From: a virus | Strand: one strand, 5' to 3' | Length of the DNA stretch: 52,124 nt | Virus record (IMG/VR): IMGVR_UViG_3300036791_000069 | Coordinates: 1-52,124 of that record | Shown here: positions 31,309 through 38,265 of the stretch, piece after piece | Numbering within the stretch: the first letter of the stretch is position 1 | Layout: each line of letters begins with the position of its first letter | Translations under genes and position numbers: made by a program | Notes under the pieces: generated by a model | The model's database searches: none | What the model was told of the DNA's origin: nothing | The model's input: the letters and a program-made list of their open reading frames with translations, nothing else

Positions 31309-31376
31309 TCTCAGTTTCCCCTTGTGTGTTATTTGGCTTTCCATCATCAGTGAGTACGGGTGCCACCCGTAACAGA

Positions 31377-31406
31377 CTAGAGACCGCATTGGTTCGCGGT
31401 CTCTAG
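31377..31406 (-). terminator. Perfect 11-bp hairpin after the DUF932 gene
   Basis: CTAGAGACCGC (31377-31387) / GCGGTCTCTAG (31396-31406) with an 8-base loop, 10 bases past the DUF932 stop. A second short stem ACGGGT/ACCCGT lies just beyond (31356-31370). No T-tract is visible, so termination or RNA processing is inferred. Confidence 0.6.
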
Positions 31407-31416
31407 TTTCGGAAGT

Positions 31417-32514
31417 TTAGTTGATTCCTGCCATTTGCTTCGCAACGTCTACAGCGGATTGTTTCAATTCGACGTTAGAACCAAACCATGCGTTGTAGAG
31501 TCTAGAGTCTTGTGTGCGCGACGCCACGTGATCAGTGTAATAACTAACCCCGTTCAATGCGCCCCATAGGGTATTGTGAGCGGAGTCTAGATCACTACCG
31601 GGTGACGTGAGAATCGATTCAAGGATTGCTTTCCCAACCCGGTTTAACTTGTCTTCGCCGTTCTGGACTGCAATAGGCGCAAGCGAGACAGATGGGGATG
31701 TTCCCATGATGGCATCTAGCAAGCTTGCATCAGAGTCGAATCCGGTGGAGACCGCTTGCGTTGCTTGCGTTGCTTCGATGGTCTGATCAAGGATGCACTT
31801 GCCATCTAGCAGTTGAGAGATGAATTCGATTTGACCTTTACGGTCAATTGAGACGTTTTGCAGTTGAGAACCTAATGCGTTAAACTCTTCAATCTTTTCG
31901 ATTGCTATTCCCATTTGTTCTTTTGCGAGAGTGGCAGATTCGCTAGTCCACTCTTTAGAATGCTTCATTTTGAATCCGACACGTCCGGACCGCATGGCAG
32001 GAAACAACGTGTTATTGCAAACAGCACGTTCTTGCGTAGCAATCGCTTGAGTGGGAAGCGTACCATCATGGGAACCTACCATTAATAGATACCCTGTTAC
32101 AGTGTCGCCACCCTTCATTGTGACAGTGGTACGACCATTTAGTTTCGCTAATGCCCAAACCACTGCGCCACCCTTCAACGCGCCTATAACGTCCATTTGC
32201 GCGTGTCCAGCGTTGCAATATTCATCAAAGACACTCAGTATGTCTTTGTTTTGGTGTATCTGATAGCGTTTGGATGAGACGCCAAAAACCTTATTAGTGT
32301 CTCGCCGTCCGATTGCTTTGAAGTTGGCTAGAAACGCAGTGTTTGGGAGTCCAGCAAGTTCGATATCCATTGCTTCCACTGGAAAGTCCAGTCCAGCAAG
32401 TTTGAGCATAACCTCCGCTGTTGTACCAGCGTCTACTGAGGTTCCCAGTCCATGCCACGGTGCGCCGTTCGCACGATTCCAACTGATTTGATTGTCTTCG
32501 ATCATGTGTGCCAT
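31417..32514 (-). CDS. DUF932 phage/plasmid-like protein
   Basis: A 365-aa protein with leader AAGGGGAAACAA before ATG 32514. NGAPWHGLGTSVDAGTTAEV, FKAIGRRDTNKVFGVSSKRY, GGAVVWALAKLNG and AVCNNTLFPAMR match the DUF932 / TIGR03299 family, common in phages, plasmids and islands and usually highly expressed. Biochemical function is unknown. It has a hairpin downstream and is preceded by 66 bases containing no other gene, so it may have its own promoter. Confidence 0.88.
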   Translation of the reverse strand: MAHMIEDNQISWNRANGAPWHGLGTSVDAGTTAEVMLKLAGLDFPVEAMDIELAGLPNTAFLANFKAIGRRDTNKVFGVSSKRYQIHQNKDILSVFDEYCNAGHAQMDVIGALKGGAVVWALAKLNGRTTVTMKGGDTVTGYLLMVGSHDGTLPTQAIATQERAVCNNTLFPAMRSGRVGFKMKHSKEWTSESATLAKEQMGIAIEKIEEFNALGSQLQNVSIDRKGQIEFISQLLDGKCILDQTIEATQATQAVSTGFDSDASLLDAIMGTSPSVSLAPIAVQNGEDKLNRVGKAILESILTSPGSDLDSAHNTLWGALNGVSYYTDHVASRTQDSRLYNAWFGSNVELKQSAVDVAKQMAGIN

Positions 32515-32580
32515 TTGTTTCCCCTTGTGTGTTGCTTGCGTTTTGTTTGGCTGTACGCTACAGCCTATTTTGGTTGAATA

Positions 32581-32790
32581 TTAGTTGTTGTTGTTGTTGT
32601 TGTTATTGTTGTTGTTGTTGATTGCATCCCATATGCGCGAATGATAATGATGATAAAAACGCAACCATCCATGTGCTACGGGTTTACCTGTTTGGTTGTA
32701 AATCCAACCGCCCGATTTACCTGTATAACCGTGATTACGTCCGTACCATTTTGCTGCATTGATACGTATTTCAGTTATTCCGATATGCAT
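32581..32790 (-). CDS. Small protein with polyasparagine tail
   Basis: A 69-aa protein, TGAGGAAA site before ATG 32790. The body (INAAKWYGRNHGYTGKSGGW, IYNQTGKPVAHGW, RFYHHYHSRIWDAI) is a recognisable small phage family of unknown function. It ends in 12 or 13 consecutive Asn encoded by an (AAC/AAT)n tract just before the stop (32584-32620). The trinucleotide tract could expand or contract by slippage without frameshift, altering tail length. Confidence 0.6.
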   Translation of the reverse strand: MHIGITEIRINAAKWYGRNHGYTGKSGGWIYNQTGKPVAHGWLRFYHHYHSRIWDAINNNNNNNNNNNN

Positions 32791-33074
32791 GTAATTTCCT
32801 CAATTGCAAGTTTGGTTATTTCAGCAACCTGATTAACTGGTATTCCAGTAGCAATCATTTGTTTCGCAAGTTGAACCATAGAATTATGATTGTATGCATC
32901 GCTAGCCTTTTGTGATTCCGATAAGCAATCATTGCAAACAGTCTTAATGCTACGAATCCTAGTGCAAGCTGTACCCTCCACGTAAAGTTTGACAGTAGCG
33001 TAATAGCCAAACCTTGTTTGCTTGCAACTATTGCAAGTATGTTTACCGTGTTGTGTAGCTTGTTTGTGAATCAT
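32775..33074 (-). CDS. Zinc-ribbon protein, 99 aa
   Basis: A protein with CNSCKQTRFGYY and later CNDCLSESQK, a CxxC-x(n)-CxxC zinc ribbon in the first half, and a helical end with MIATGIPVNQVAEITKLAIE, which resembles a small helix-turn-helix. GAAGGGAACCAA precedes ATG 33074. It overlaps the polyasparagine gene by 16 bases. A DNA- or RNA-binding regulator is possible but not shown. Confidence 0.6.
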   Translation of the reverse strand: MIHKQATQHGKHTCNSCKQTRFGYYATVKLYVEGTACTRIRSIKTVCNDCLSESQKASDAYNHNSMVQLAKQMIATGIPVNQVAEITKLAIEEITCISE

Positions 33075-33668
33075 TTGGTTCCCTTCGTTGTTACTGAATT
33101 AAGAATACATCAGTTCAGACGTTAGAACACTATAAGTGTTTAATTTATTTTAAGACGCTGGTAAGACGCTATCAATATAGGGGAATGTAGACGTTTGTTT
33201 GGTCTCTTGTTTCGCCGTTTGTACGCTGTTTTTGGGTGCGTGAGATTCGTGCGAATGTAACAACGAAGCATTTTGCCTACAAATGCATGATAACAGGCTA
33301 GTTAGATGCGATTTGAAATTATTTTCGTGCTCTGGTAGCGCGTTCGATAGATGTTGGTACGTGGGGTAGGATCATTTTTTGAGTCCGACAGCGCCACGGT
33401 ACCTAGAAACGCTAGCAAATGGCATATGCTAAAGTACCTGTATTTGTGTGTAAGTTATTGATTATAGGTCTGTTTCAGAGGGGTCAAAATCCCCAGTGTT
33501 TATAGGGATTCTAGCGTACTGAAAATGTAACACTCGCAAAGGTGCATGGATACTGGCGATTTCGCATTTCTGACGTGAAATGTAACAAGCGTGACGTTGG
33601 TAATGTTACGACGGTGGACGTGTTGTTACTTGTAGTTGGGTTGTGGATTGGTTATTCAATTGCCTACA
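33075..33668. other. 594-base noncoding region with short repeats
   Basis: No supported gene. It holds AGACGYTRG-type words at 33117, 33153 and 33164, a GGGG(TCAAAAT)CCCC hairpin at 33480-33494, and three copies of AATGTAACA (33254-33262, 33525-33533 and 33579-33587, by eye) followed by related TGTTACG and GTTGTTACT words. The promoter of the minus-strand genes below 33074 should lie here, but I see no clear hexamer pair. Confidence 0.6.
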
Positions 33669-34229
33669 CTAGTTGGGTGTGTTGGTAGACGGTGGTTTGA
33701 ATATTTGATTAAGTTTTGCTGTCTTCGTTCGTTGGTCTCGCAGTGTGATTCCTGTATCGATGCGGAGTTTCATTTGTCTATCGAATGGCAGCGCATCGAA
33801 TGAATTCTCTGAGATGTTATGGTGCGCACAAACTTGCGCTGTTGTAGCGTGTATGCTTCCGGAAGTTTGCAATGGTTGTTTTGGTTTGGGTAGTGTTAGT
33901 TTGGTGGCGTCTATGGTTTGGCCGTGACGGTTGAATTGTCGCGAGTCCGGACAGTTCCAAACGTACCAATTGCCATGCGGAGGTTTGTCTTTGTGGAACT
34001 TTAGGTTTGTGTGTTTGAGCCTATTAGCGCGTGATATCCGATTACGTAACACGCTTTCGATCAACTGCATTTGTTCGTGAGGTTCGATGATGATGTGTTC
34101 ATTAGGTGATAGCGCATCTATACGTTTGCCAATTGATTGCATGAGTGATTTGTTAGAGTGATTAGACAGTTCGCCGTGGCGTCTAGCACGTGATGCGTAG
34201 GACGGGCGGCCTTTGTATTTTGTACTCAT
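33669..34229 (-). CDS. Unknown basic protein, possible regulator
   Basis: A 186-aa, strongly basic protein. The N-terminus (KGRPSYASRARRHGELSNHS) looks like a DNA-binding arm. The middle has NEHIIIEPHEQMQLIESVLR and the block GNWYVWNCPDSRQFNRHGQT. Near residue 130 a segment TAQVCAHHNISENSFDALPF resembles a helix-turn-helix start. Its gene lies alone between two long regulatory regions, with a 29-bp repeat pair and a 20-bp palindrome upstream. That position suits a phage repressor or antirepressor, but this is inference; no family is recognised. Confidence 0.5.
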   Translation of the reverse strand: MSTKYKGRPSYASRARRHGELSNHSNKSLMQSIGKRIDALSPNEHIIIEPHEQMQLIESVLRNRISRANRLKHTNLKFHKDKPPHGNWYVWNCPDSRQFNRHGQTIDATKLTLPKPKQPLQTSGSIHATTAQVCAHHNISENSFDALPFDRQMKLRIDTGITLRDQRTKTAKLNQIFKPPSTNTPN

Positions 34230-34960
34230 TTTGGACTCAGTATCATTTTGGTGGTGTGAAAGTCAATGGGTTGGCTACTTGGGAATGGAATCAAAAGGAT
34301 GCTGTTTTTTTCAGTCGAACCCTATTATTGGCCAAAAAGTGAAAGTGTTGGCTACTAGGGTATTGAATCAATAGGTAACAGGGTCCAGTGTGGGGAATCG
34401 ACAATATTTCTAACGTTCACGTTATAACATATGTTATAACATACTCCATACTAGACTGTACTACTACTACTACTACACTACATACTGTATATATATGTAA
34501 TTAAATATAGTTAGCTCAGGCTTCGACAAACACTCTGATTCGCTATCAGAGTACAACTGGACTCATCCACTAATAGATTCAATGACTTATCCACTAGCAC
34601 TGTTAACTGTTACGTGGAAAACGTACCGGACTGACGCGCCGTCGAATGGTCAGATTCAATTAAGTCTATTAGAATCAACACCACTCGCGCAAGTCTAATT
34701 GAATCAATGCACGTTCTATTCCCTTTGTTATCAATGGTTTGCAACTAGCTGGCGGAAGTCCTTTAGAATCAGGGGGGTAGGGTGTCAGGGCGCGGCGAAG
34801 CTCGTACAAAATTCCAGCATCTATACAACAGCAATCTACATTATCAATTAGCATCTAAATTCAATTAAACATATGTTTTTTCACTCTCCGGTGAACTTTA
34901 AAAAAGGTACCATCCAACCCATATGGTACCAAAACCCAACCCTACCAACAAGTTACAGTA
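34230..34960. other. 731-base regulatory region (switch / possible attP)
   Basis: No gene seen. It contains a 29-bp imperfect direct repeat (34270-34298 and 34347-34375, 25 of 29 identical), a 20-bp perfect palindrome (34421-34440), a (CTA)n microsatellite near 34459-34476 followed by an AT run, three 17-bp sites (34662, 34691, 34756), a weaker one near 34573 and an inverted GGTACC pair (34906, 34925). Density of repeats, proximity to the integrase and lack of genes suit a lysogeny switch and attP. A core site cannot be placed without a host sequence. Confidence 0.65.
34421..34440. promoter_or_regulatory. 20-bp perfect palindrome
   Basis: GTTATAACATATGTTATAAC, itself built from two GTTATAAC palindromes around AT. 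It lies 192 bases upstream of the basic-protein gene and is a likely operator for a dimeric or tetrameric repressor. Confidence 0.7.
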
Positions 34961-34989
34961 TCACAAAAAGCTAAGTCCTTTAGATTCGA
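34662..34989 (-). promoter_or_regulatory. Four stoperator-like 17-bp sites, reverse orientation
   Basis: 34662-34678, 34691-34707, 34756-34772 and 34973-34989 are reverse complements of the family described at 29986-30090 (AAGTCNNNTNGAATCAA on this strand). The copy at 34756 matches the 29986 site in 16 of 17 positions. The last site lies within the candidate gene at 34961. Confidence 0.65.
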
Positions 34990-35215
34990 TGAAACTATTC
35001 AGTGCTGAATAATTCGCACTCAACACCCCTTGCACACCTAGCCAAGACACATTCCCCTTGCACCCATCGCACCTGTGGGTATACCAATACGTGGAGTGCC
35101 GCTTACCATGACCACACTGTATCGAGTTGAACTGAAAGGTCTCTGTGCTGGTGTCGTAACTCAACAAGACCTTATCGTCAGGAGGGAATCTGTCTAATTG
35201 CCGTTGGGAGAGCAC
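34961..35215 (-). CDS. Possible small zinc-binding protein, 84 aa
   Basis: An open frame from GTG 35215. It has QCGHGKRHSTYWYTHRCDGC, a Cys/His arrangement that could bind zinc, and a terminal SIESKGLSFL whose DNA overlaps one 17-bp site. The start has only a weak GGGG upstream, and no family is recognised. It might be a diverged zinc-ribbon relative of the genes at 31114 and 32775. Confidence 0.4.
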   Translation of the reverse strand: MLSQRQLDRFPPDDKVLLSYDTSTETFQFNSIQCGHGKRHSTYWYTHRCDGCKGNVSWLGVQGVLSANYSALNSFIESKGLSFL

Positions 35216-35284
35216 CCCGACTAAATTAAATTAAATCTAATACATACCTTAAAATATTTCATTGACAAACCATAAACTACACTC

Positions 35285-35314
35285 TTGACAAAATCAGAGT
35301 GTTTCTGCGATTAT
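35285..35314 (+). promoter_or_regulatory. Probable promoter of the integrase operon
   Basis: TTGACA (35285-35290), 18-base spacer, GATTAT. A second TTGACA lies 23 bases upstream (35262). The first gene of the operon starts at 35336. Confidence 0.5.
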
Positions 35315-35335
35315 TTGGCGTAGGGGATAACGTCT

Positions 35336-35485
35336 ATGACTGAAAAAGAAGCAATTCATCTGATGAGAACTGAGAAAGAGGTTGTTGCGCTCAATGCACG
35401 CGCATACTTGATCTTTCTCGTGCTTGGAATGGAACTGTTGGGTAAGGGTATAGCCAACGTTGCAAAAGTAACGAAGGGATACTGA
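35336..35485 (+). CDS. Small protein ahead of the integrase, 49 aa
   Basis: ATG 35336 with TAGGGGATAA about six bases ahead; TGA 35483-35485, three bases before the integrase ATG. It reads MTEKEAIHLMRTEKEVVALN, then a hydrophobic helix AYLIFLVLGMELLG and a basic end. Possibly membrane-associated. The spacing suggests coupling to the integrase. No family recognised. Confidence 0.55.
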   Translation: MTEKEAIHLMRTEKEVVALNARAYLIFLVLGMELLGKGIANVAKVTKGY

Positions 35486-35488
35486 GCG

Positions 35489-36625
35489 ATGGCGAAAGCA
35501 AAGCTAGCACCGGGGTTAAAGGTTCGCAAGGGTTGGTACCATTATGACTTTATGCATAATGGTGTTCGCCAGCTTGGATCATTCAAAACACAAAACAAAA
35601 CAGTGGCAGAACAATTGTTGCGTGAGCGGCGGAACCAGCTTGCGTTAGGGAATTTGGTTGACGAACGAAAGTTAAACAAAAGCAAGTTCTTTCGTAATGA
35701 AGTAACTGATTATATCAACCGTATGAAGCCAACTTGGACGCCGAAGACGGCGGAAATGCACAACACATCCTTGCCGAAGGTGGTTGCGTATTTTGGTGAC
35801 ATGGTGTTGAACCAGATCAGGACGCGTGAACTAGAGTTGTATCGCGTACATCGGTCTGTGCAACTGACCCGGCGTGGAACCCCACCATCCAATTCAACTG
35901 TTAACCGGGAAATTGCTCTGGTGCGGCAATTGCTCTCTGATCATGACTTGTGGGTAAGAGCAAAGGGAACCAAGTTCGTGAACTTGAAGGAAAACGATTT
36001 TGTTGGACGCGCACTGACCAGAGAAGAAATCAGCAAGCTTGCCGAAGCTTGCAAGTTGTCACCGTCGCGCATCCTGTATCCAGCGTTCATGGTGGCAGTT
36101 CTTACCGGACTTCGGCGCAATGAGATAACGAAGCTTAGATGGCGTAGTGTCGATTTGATCGATGATAAGATCACGGTTGAACGTACAACCACTAAGTCAA
36201 AAGCCGGGGCGCGAGATGTGCCGTTGAATGCCCAAGCACTAGAAATAATTAAGAATTGGCGTTCTGGGTTTGAGGCATTGCCGGGTCATTTCGTGTTCTG
36301 CCGTCATCGCTATGGTTACGATGGTGGTGTCAAAAGCTTTCCTGAAAAGTCCTACAATACGTGGTACGCCGCTTGGAACAAGGCTAGGGACGCTGCCGGT
36401 GTCGATTGCCGGTGGCACGATCTACGCCACACGGCAGCTAGCATTCTGGGCAAGTTCGCGTCTCGTGCCACGATGAAGAAAGTTCTAGGCTGGAACAACG
36501 AACAAATGCTGGACCGGTATTGCCACTCAGAGAAGCAGGATCAGCAACAGGCTGTCCAGATGGCCGGGTCGTTCTTCACCAGCGAAGTCTTTAATCAAAA
36601 CAACGTATCGGAGTCGATTCAATGA
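35489..36625 (+). CDS. int: Tyrosine recombinase / phage integrase
   Basis: A 378-aa protein with an N-terminal arm-binding part (WYHYDFMHNGVRQLGSFKT), a SAM-like core-binding domain (about 64-155) and a catalytic domain. Catalytic residues: Arg209 in TGLRRNEITKLRW, Lys236 in TTTKSKAG, His310 and Arg313 in WHDLRHTAA, Trp335 in LGWNNEQM replacing the usual second His (as in Cre), and Tyr344 in DRYCH. All active-site positions are filled, so it should be active. It shows that the phage is temperate or descends from one. The stop overlaps the next ATG. Confidence 0.95.
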   Translation: MAKAKLAPGLKVRKGWYHYDFMHNGVRQLGSFKTQNKTVAEQLLRERRNQLALGNLVDERKLNKSKFFRNEVTDYINRMKPTWTPKTAEMHNTSLPKVVAYFGDMVLNQIRTRELELYRVHRSVQLTRRGTPPSNSTVNREIALVRQLLSDHDLWVRAKGTKFVNLKENDFVGRALTREEISKLAEACKLSPSRILYPAFMVAVLTGLRRNEITKLRWRSVDLIDDKITVERTTTKSKAGARDVPLNAQALEIIKNWRSGFEALPGHFVFCRHRYGYDGGVKSFPEKSYNTWYAAWNKARDAAGVDCRWHDLRHTAASILGKFASRATMKKVLGWNNEQMLDRYCHSEKQDQQQAVQMAGSFFTSEVFNQNNVSESIQ

Positions 36626-36819
36626 AAACTCTTACGGGACCAAAGTTGGGATATGTCGTTCGAGAATTAGAAAAGCTTTGTGGCAAGTTGGAGGTTGTGC
36701 AATCCAAAGTTCCAGAAAGCGAGTCGGACATTCGTTATCAACTAGGGGTGATTAAAGCCACTCTAATTGACGCTGTTCGTACATGTGAGCGCAGAATCAA
36801 GGACAGACCAAACCTATGA
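36622..36819 (+). CDS. Small coiled-coil protein, 65 aa
   Basis: The ATG overlaps the integrase TGA. A helical, charged protein: LGYVVRELEKLCGKLEVVQS, VPESESDIRYQLGVIKATLI. No family recognised. It is part of a run of four genes joined by ATGA overlaps or short gaps (36622-37436), implying one transcript from the integrase promoter. Confidence 0.6.
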   Translation: MKTLTGPKLGYVVRELEKLCGKLEVVQSKVPESESDIRYQLGVIKATLIDAVRTCERRIKDRPNL

Positions 36820-36992
36820 AAACGGCAAAGAAAATTGTCGTTGCTGTTGAACTTCAATGTCCGGATTGTGGCGCGGAAATACCGTCGCCGGGTGGTTCTC
36901 TCTACTGGGCAGTTAACGAAATCGGTTCAGAAGGTGCCTATTGCTTTTGTAGGCATTGCAAGCAACAACTCAAGTTTCCGAAGGGACTTTAA
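36816..36992 (+). CDS. Small zinc-ribbon protein, 58 aa
   Basis: ATG 36816 overlaps the previous TGA; TAA 36990-36992. The product has CPDCGAEIPSPGG and then YCFCRHCKQQLKFPKG, a CxxC / CxxC zinc ribbon. A long overlapping frame (from 36835) covers the same DNA, but this frame has the overlap start and the metal motif. Function unknown. Confidence 0.65.
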   Translation: MKTAKKIVVAVELQCPDCGAEIPSPGGSLYWAVNEIGSEGAYCFCRHCKQQLKFPKGL

Positions 36993-36996
36993 TCAA

Positions 36997-37185
36997 ATGA
37001 CCGTTGCAGAATTGCAAAAACTTGTGGAAGAGATTGGTGTGAAAGTAAACACTCTCGCCACTCTTCAACTCACCATTGCTACAACTGTTAATGAGGGATT
37101 ACGCACATTGCTTGCTAGCTCTAATGCGTTGCTTGTAATCGCGCAGTCTCACGAGAACAGAATTGAAAGATTGGAAGGAAAATGA
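36997..37185 (+). CDS. Small coiled-coil protein, 62 aa
   Basis: ATG 36997, four bases after the zinc-ribbon stop; the frame is open upstream but that part overlaps the zinc-ribbon gene. MTVAELQKLVEEIGVKVNTL, then helical to the end (IAQSHENRIERLEGK). The stop overlaps the ATG of the superinfection-immunity gene (ATGA). No family recognised; a helper of the following membrane protein is possible. Confidence 0.6.
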   Translation: MTVAELQKLVEEIGVKVNTLATLQLTIATTVNEGLRTLLASSNALLVIAQSHENRIERLEGK

Positions 37186-37436
37186 TTCTCTTTCTCGTAG
37201 TGTACTTTCTGCCTACCATCGTTGCGATTGTTCGCAATCATAATGTAGGTATTGTGATGCTGGTTAACTTGTTCTTGGGTTGGACTGGTATTGGATGGTT
37301 TGTCGCGTTTGGGATGTGTATGGGTGCGGACAGATCGAAGCCGGTGTATGTGGTTAACGTTGTTCACACCGCTGATCACACACCGTTGAAGCGCAGTGAC
37401 TTTACCGGCGCACGCAATTTGATTCCGAGAGGTTGA
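37182..37436 (+). CDS. Superinfection immunity membrane protein (Imm-like)
   Basis: An 84-aa protein. VVYFLPTIVAIVRNHNVGIV and MLVNLFLGWTGIGWFVAFGM are the two membrane helices and the diagnostic blocks of the superinfection immunity family (T4 Imm-related). These inner-membrane proteins block DNA entry of later phages. The polar C-terminus follows. Position downstream of the integrase suggests expression in the lysogen, protecting the host from related phages. Confidence 0.88.
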   Translation: MILFLVVYFLPTIVAIVRNHNVGIVMLVNLFLGWTGIGWFVAFGMCMGADRSKPVYVVNVVHTADHTPLKRSDFTGARNLIPRG

Positions 37437-37503
37437 GATACGGTCTGCCACAGAGAGGAAAACGAGTGCTCAGTAGCGACAACATGCGGAGAATGATCGT
37501 ATA

Positions 37504-37537
37504 GAAGGGTTCGGGTGATTCCGGACCCTTCGCCTAT
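37504..37537 (+). terminator. Terminator-like hairpin
   Basis: GAAGGGT(T)CGG (37504-37514) pairs with CCG(G)ACCCTTC (37521-37531) across GTGATT, with one unpaired base on each arm, then CGCCTATTT. The T-tract is weak. It separates the integrase/immunity run from the genes beginning at 37549. Confidence 0.55.
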
Positions 37538-37548
37538 TTGGAGGAAAA

Positions 37549-37800
37549 ATGCAAATCAATGACTCGTTCACGATTGAAATGGGTGGGCGGCGGTTCTTCG
37601 CCATTTGCTTTTTAATGTCTACCAACGAAGAGTATCTTGTTTTGCATTGCCATTCGCCATTGTCTGTGCAGGGTCCATTTACTTCAATTCAGTATTTGTG
37701 TTTGCAACAAGATGAAACGTCTGGATTGTACAAAGAAACGATTACCGGTATTGAAGTGCAAATACTGCTTGACGTAGTTCATAACGTCTGGTACAATTGA
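37549..37800 (+). CDS. Unknown protein, 83 aa
   Basis: TTGGAGGAAAA precedes ATG 37549, a strong site. Beta-rich text: DSFTIEMGGRRFFAICFLMS, YLVLHCHSPLSVQG, YKETITGIEVQILLD. No family recognised. It lies between a terminator-like hairpin and the small membrane-protein pair. Confidence 0.6.
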   Translation: MQINDSFTIEMGGRRFFAICFLMSTNEEYLVLHCHSPLSVQGPFTSIQYLCLQQDETSGLYKETITGIEVQILLDVVHNVWYN

Positions 37801-37829
37801 TCGGATTCCAGAAACAGAAAGGTACTTAA

Positions 37830-37982
37830 ATGCCGAATATTCAACTGACCATTTTGATCGTTGTAATTTTCGGTTTCCAGTGGGTAAGTTTGTTGTACTT
37901 GTCCACTCACATTGATCGTTTGGTCGATGAAGTCAAAGCGTTGGGTTTGAAGCTAGATCGCTTAACAAAGGGGGAAGGGTGA
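37830..37982 (+). CDS. Single-pass membrane protein, 50 aa
   Basis: ATG 37830 with AAAGGTACTTAA ahead; the stop overlaps the next start. One N-terminal helix (IQLTILIVVIFGFQWVSLLY) and a charged helix (THIDRLVDEVKALGLKLDRL). Same layout as its downstream neighbour and the gene at 29421, so the three may form hetero-oligomers in the membrane. A holin/i-spanin-type role is possible but unproven. Confidence 0.6.
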   Translation: MPNIQLTILIVVIFGFQWVSLLYLSTHIDRLVDEVKALGLKLDRLTKGEG

Positions 37983-38182
37983 CAACAACAGAACTTTTTC
38001 AAATTGCAGGACTCATGGCGGTACAGACAGGGGCCATTCTTACGGTATTGATTTTGTATATCAATGCCAAGATTGATCCTGTAAAAGAGCAAGTTGACTT
38101 GCTCGTTCAGTACATGATCAGTCATGAAGGCAAGATTGCCATTCTGGAAGAGAGAACAGGTGGACCGGCAAAGAAGCAATAG
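37979..38182 (+). CDS. Single-pass membrane protein with coiled coil (paralogue of 29421 gene)
   Basis: A 67-aa protein from GTG 37979 overlapping the previous stop, with GGGGGAAGG ahead. GLMAVQTGAILTVLILYINA is the membrane helix and is close to GLMVAQTGVILGLVYQAIHK of the 29421 gene; a helix KEQVDLLVQYMISHEGKIAI follows. Two related copies 8.5 kb apart point to duplication. Function unknown. Confidence 0.62.
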   Translation: MTTTELFQIAGLMAVQTGAILTVLILYINAKIDPVKEQVDLLVQYMISHEGKIAILEERTGGPAKKQ

Positions 38183-38194
38183 GCAACATAAGCG

Positions 38195-38226
38195 ACGGGA
38201 GAGTGTTCAACTCTCCCGTTTTTATT
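38195..38226 (+). terminator. Rho-independent terminator
   Basis: A perfect 10-bp stem ACGGGAGAGT (38195-38204) / ACTCTCCCGT (38210-38219), loop GTTCA, then TTTTATTT. It closes the membrane-protein operon and isolates the next gene. Confidence 0.92.
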
Positions 38227-38265
38227 TAGATGTTAGAAAACTAAATTAAAGATGGAGTGTAGATT

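Noticed and set aside
33480-33494. tRNA T-arm-like sequence GGGGTCAAAATCCCC
   Set aside because: No TTC in the loop and no surrounding cloverleaf; I found no tRNA in the window.
37467-37505. 12-codon GTG-started peptide ahead of the hairpin at 37504
   Set aside because: GAGG is suitably placed, but the peptide is too short to judge and has no attenuator-like codon run.
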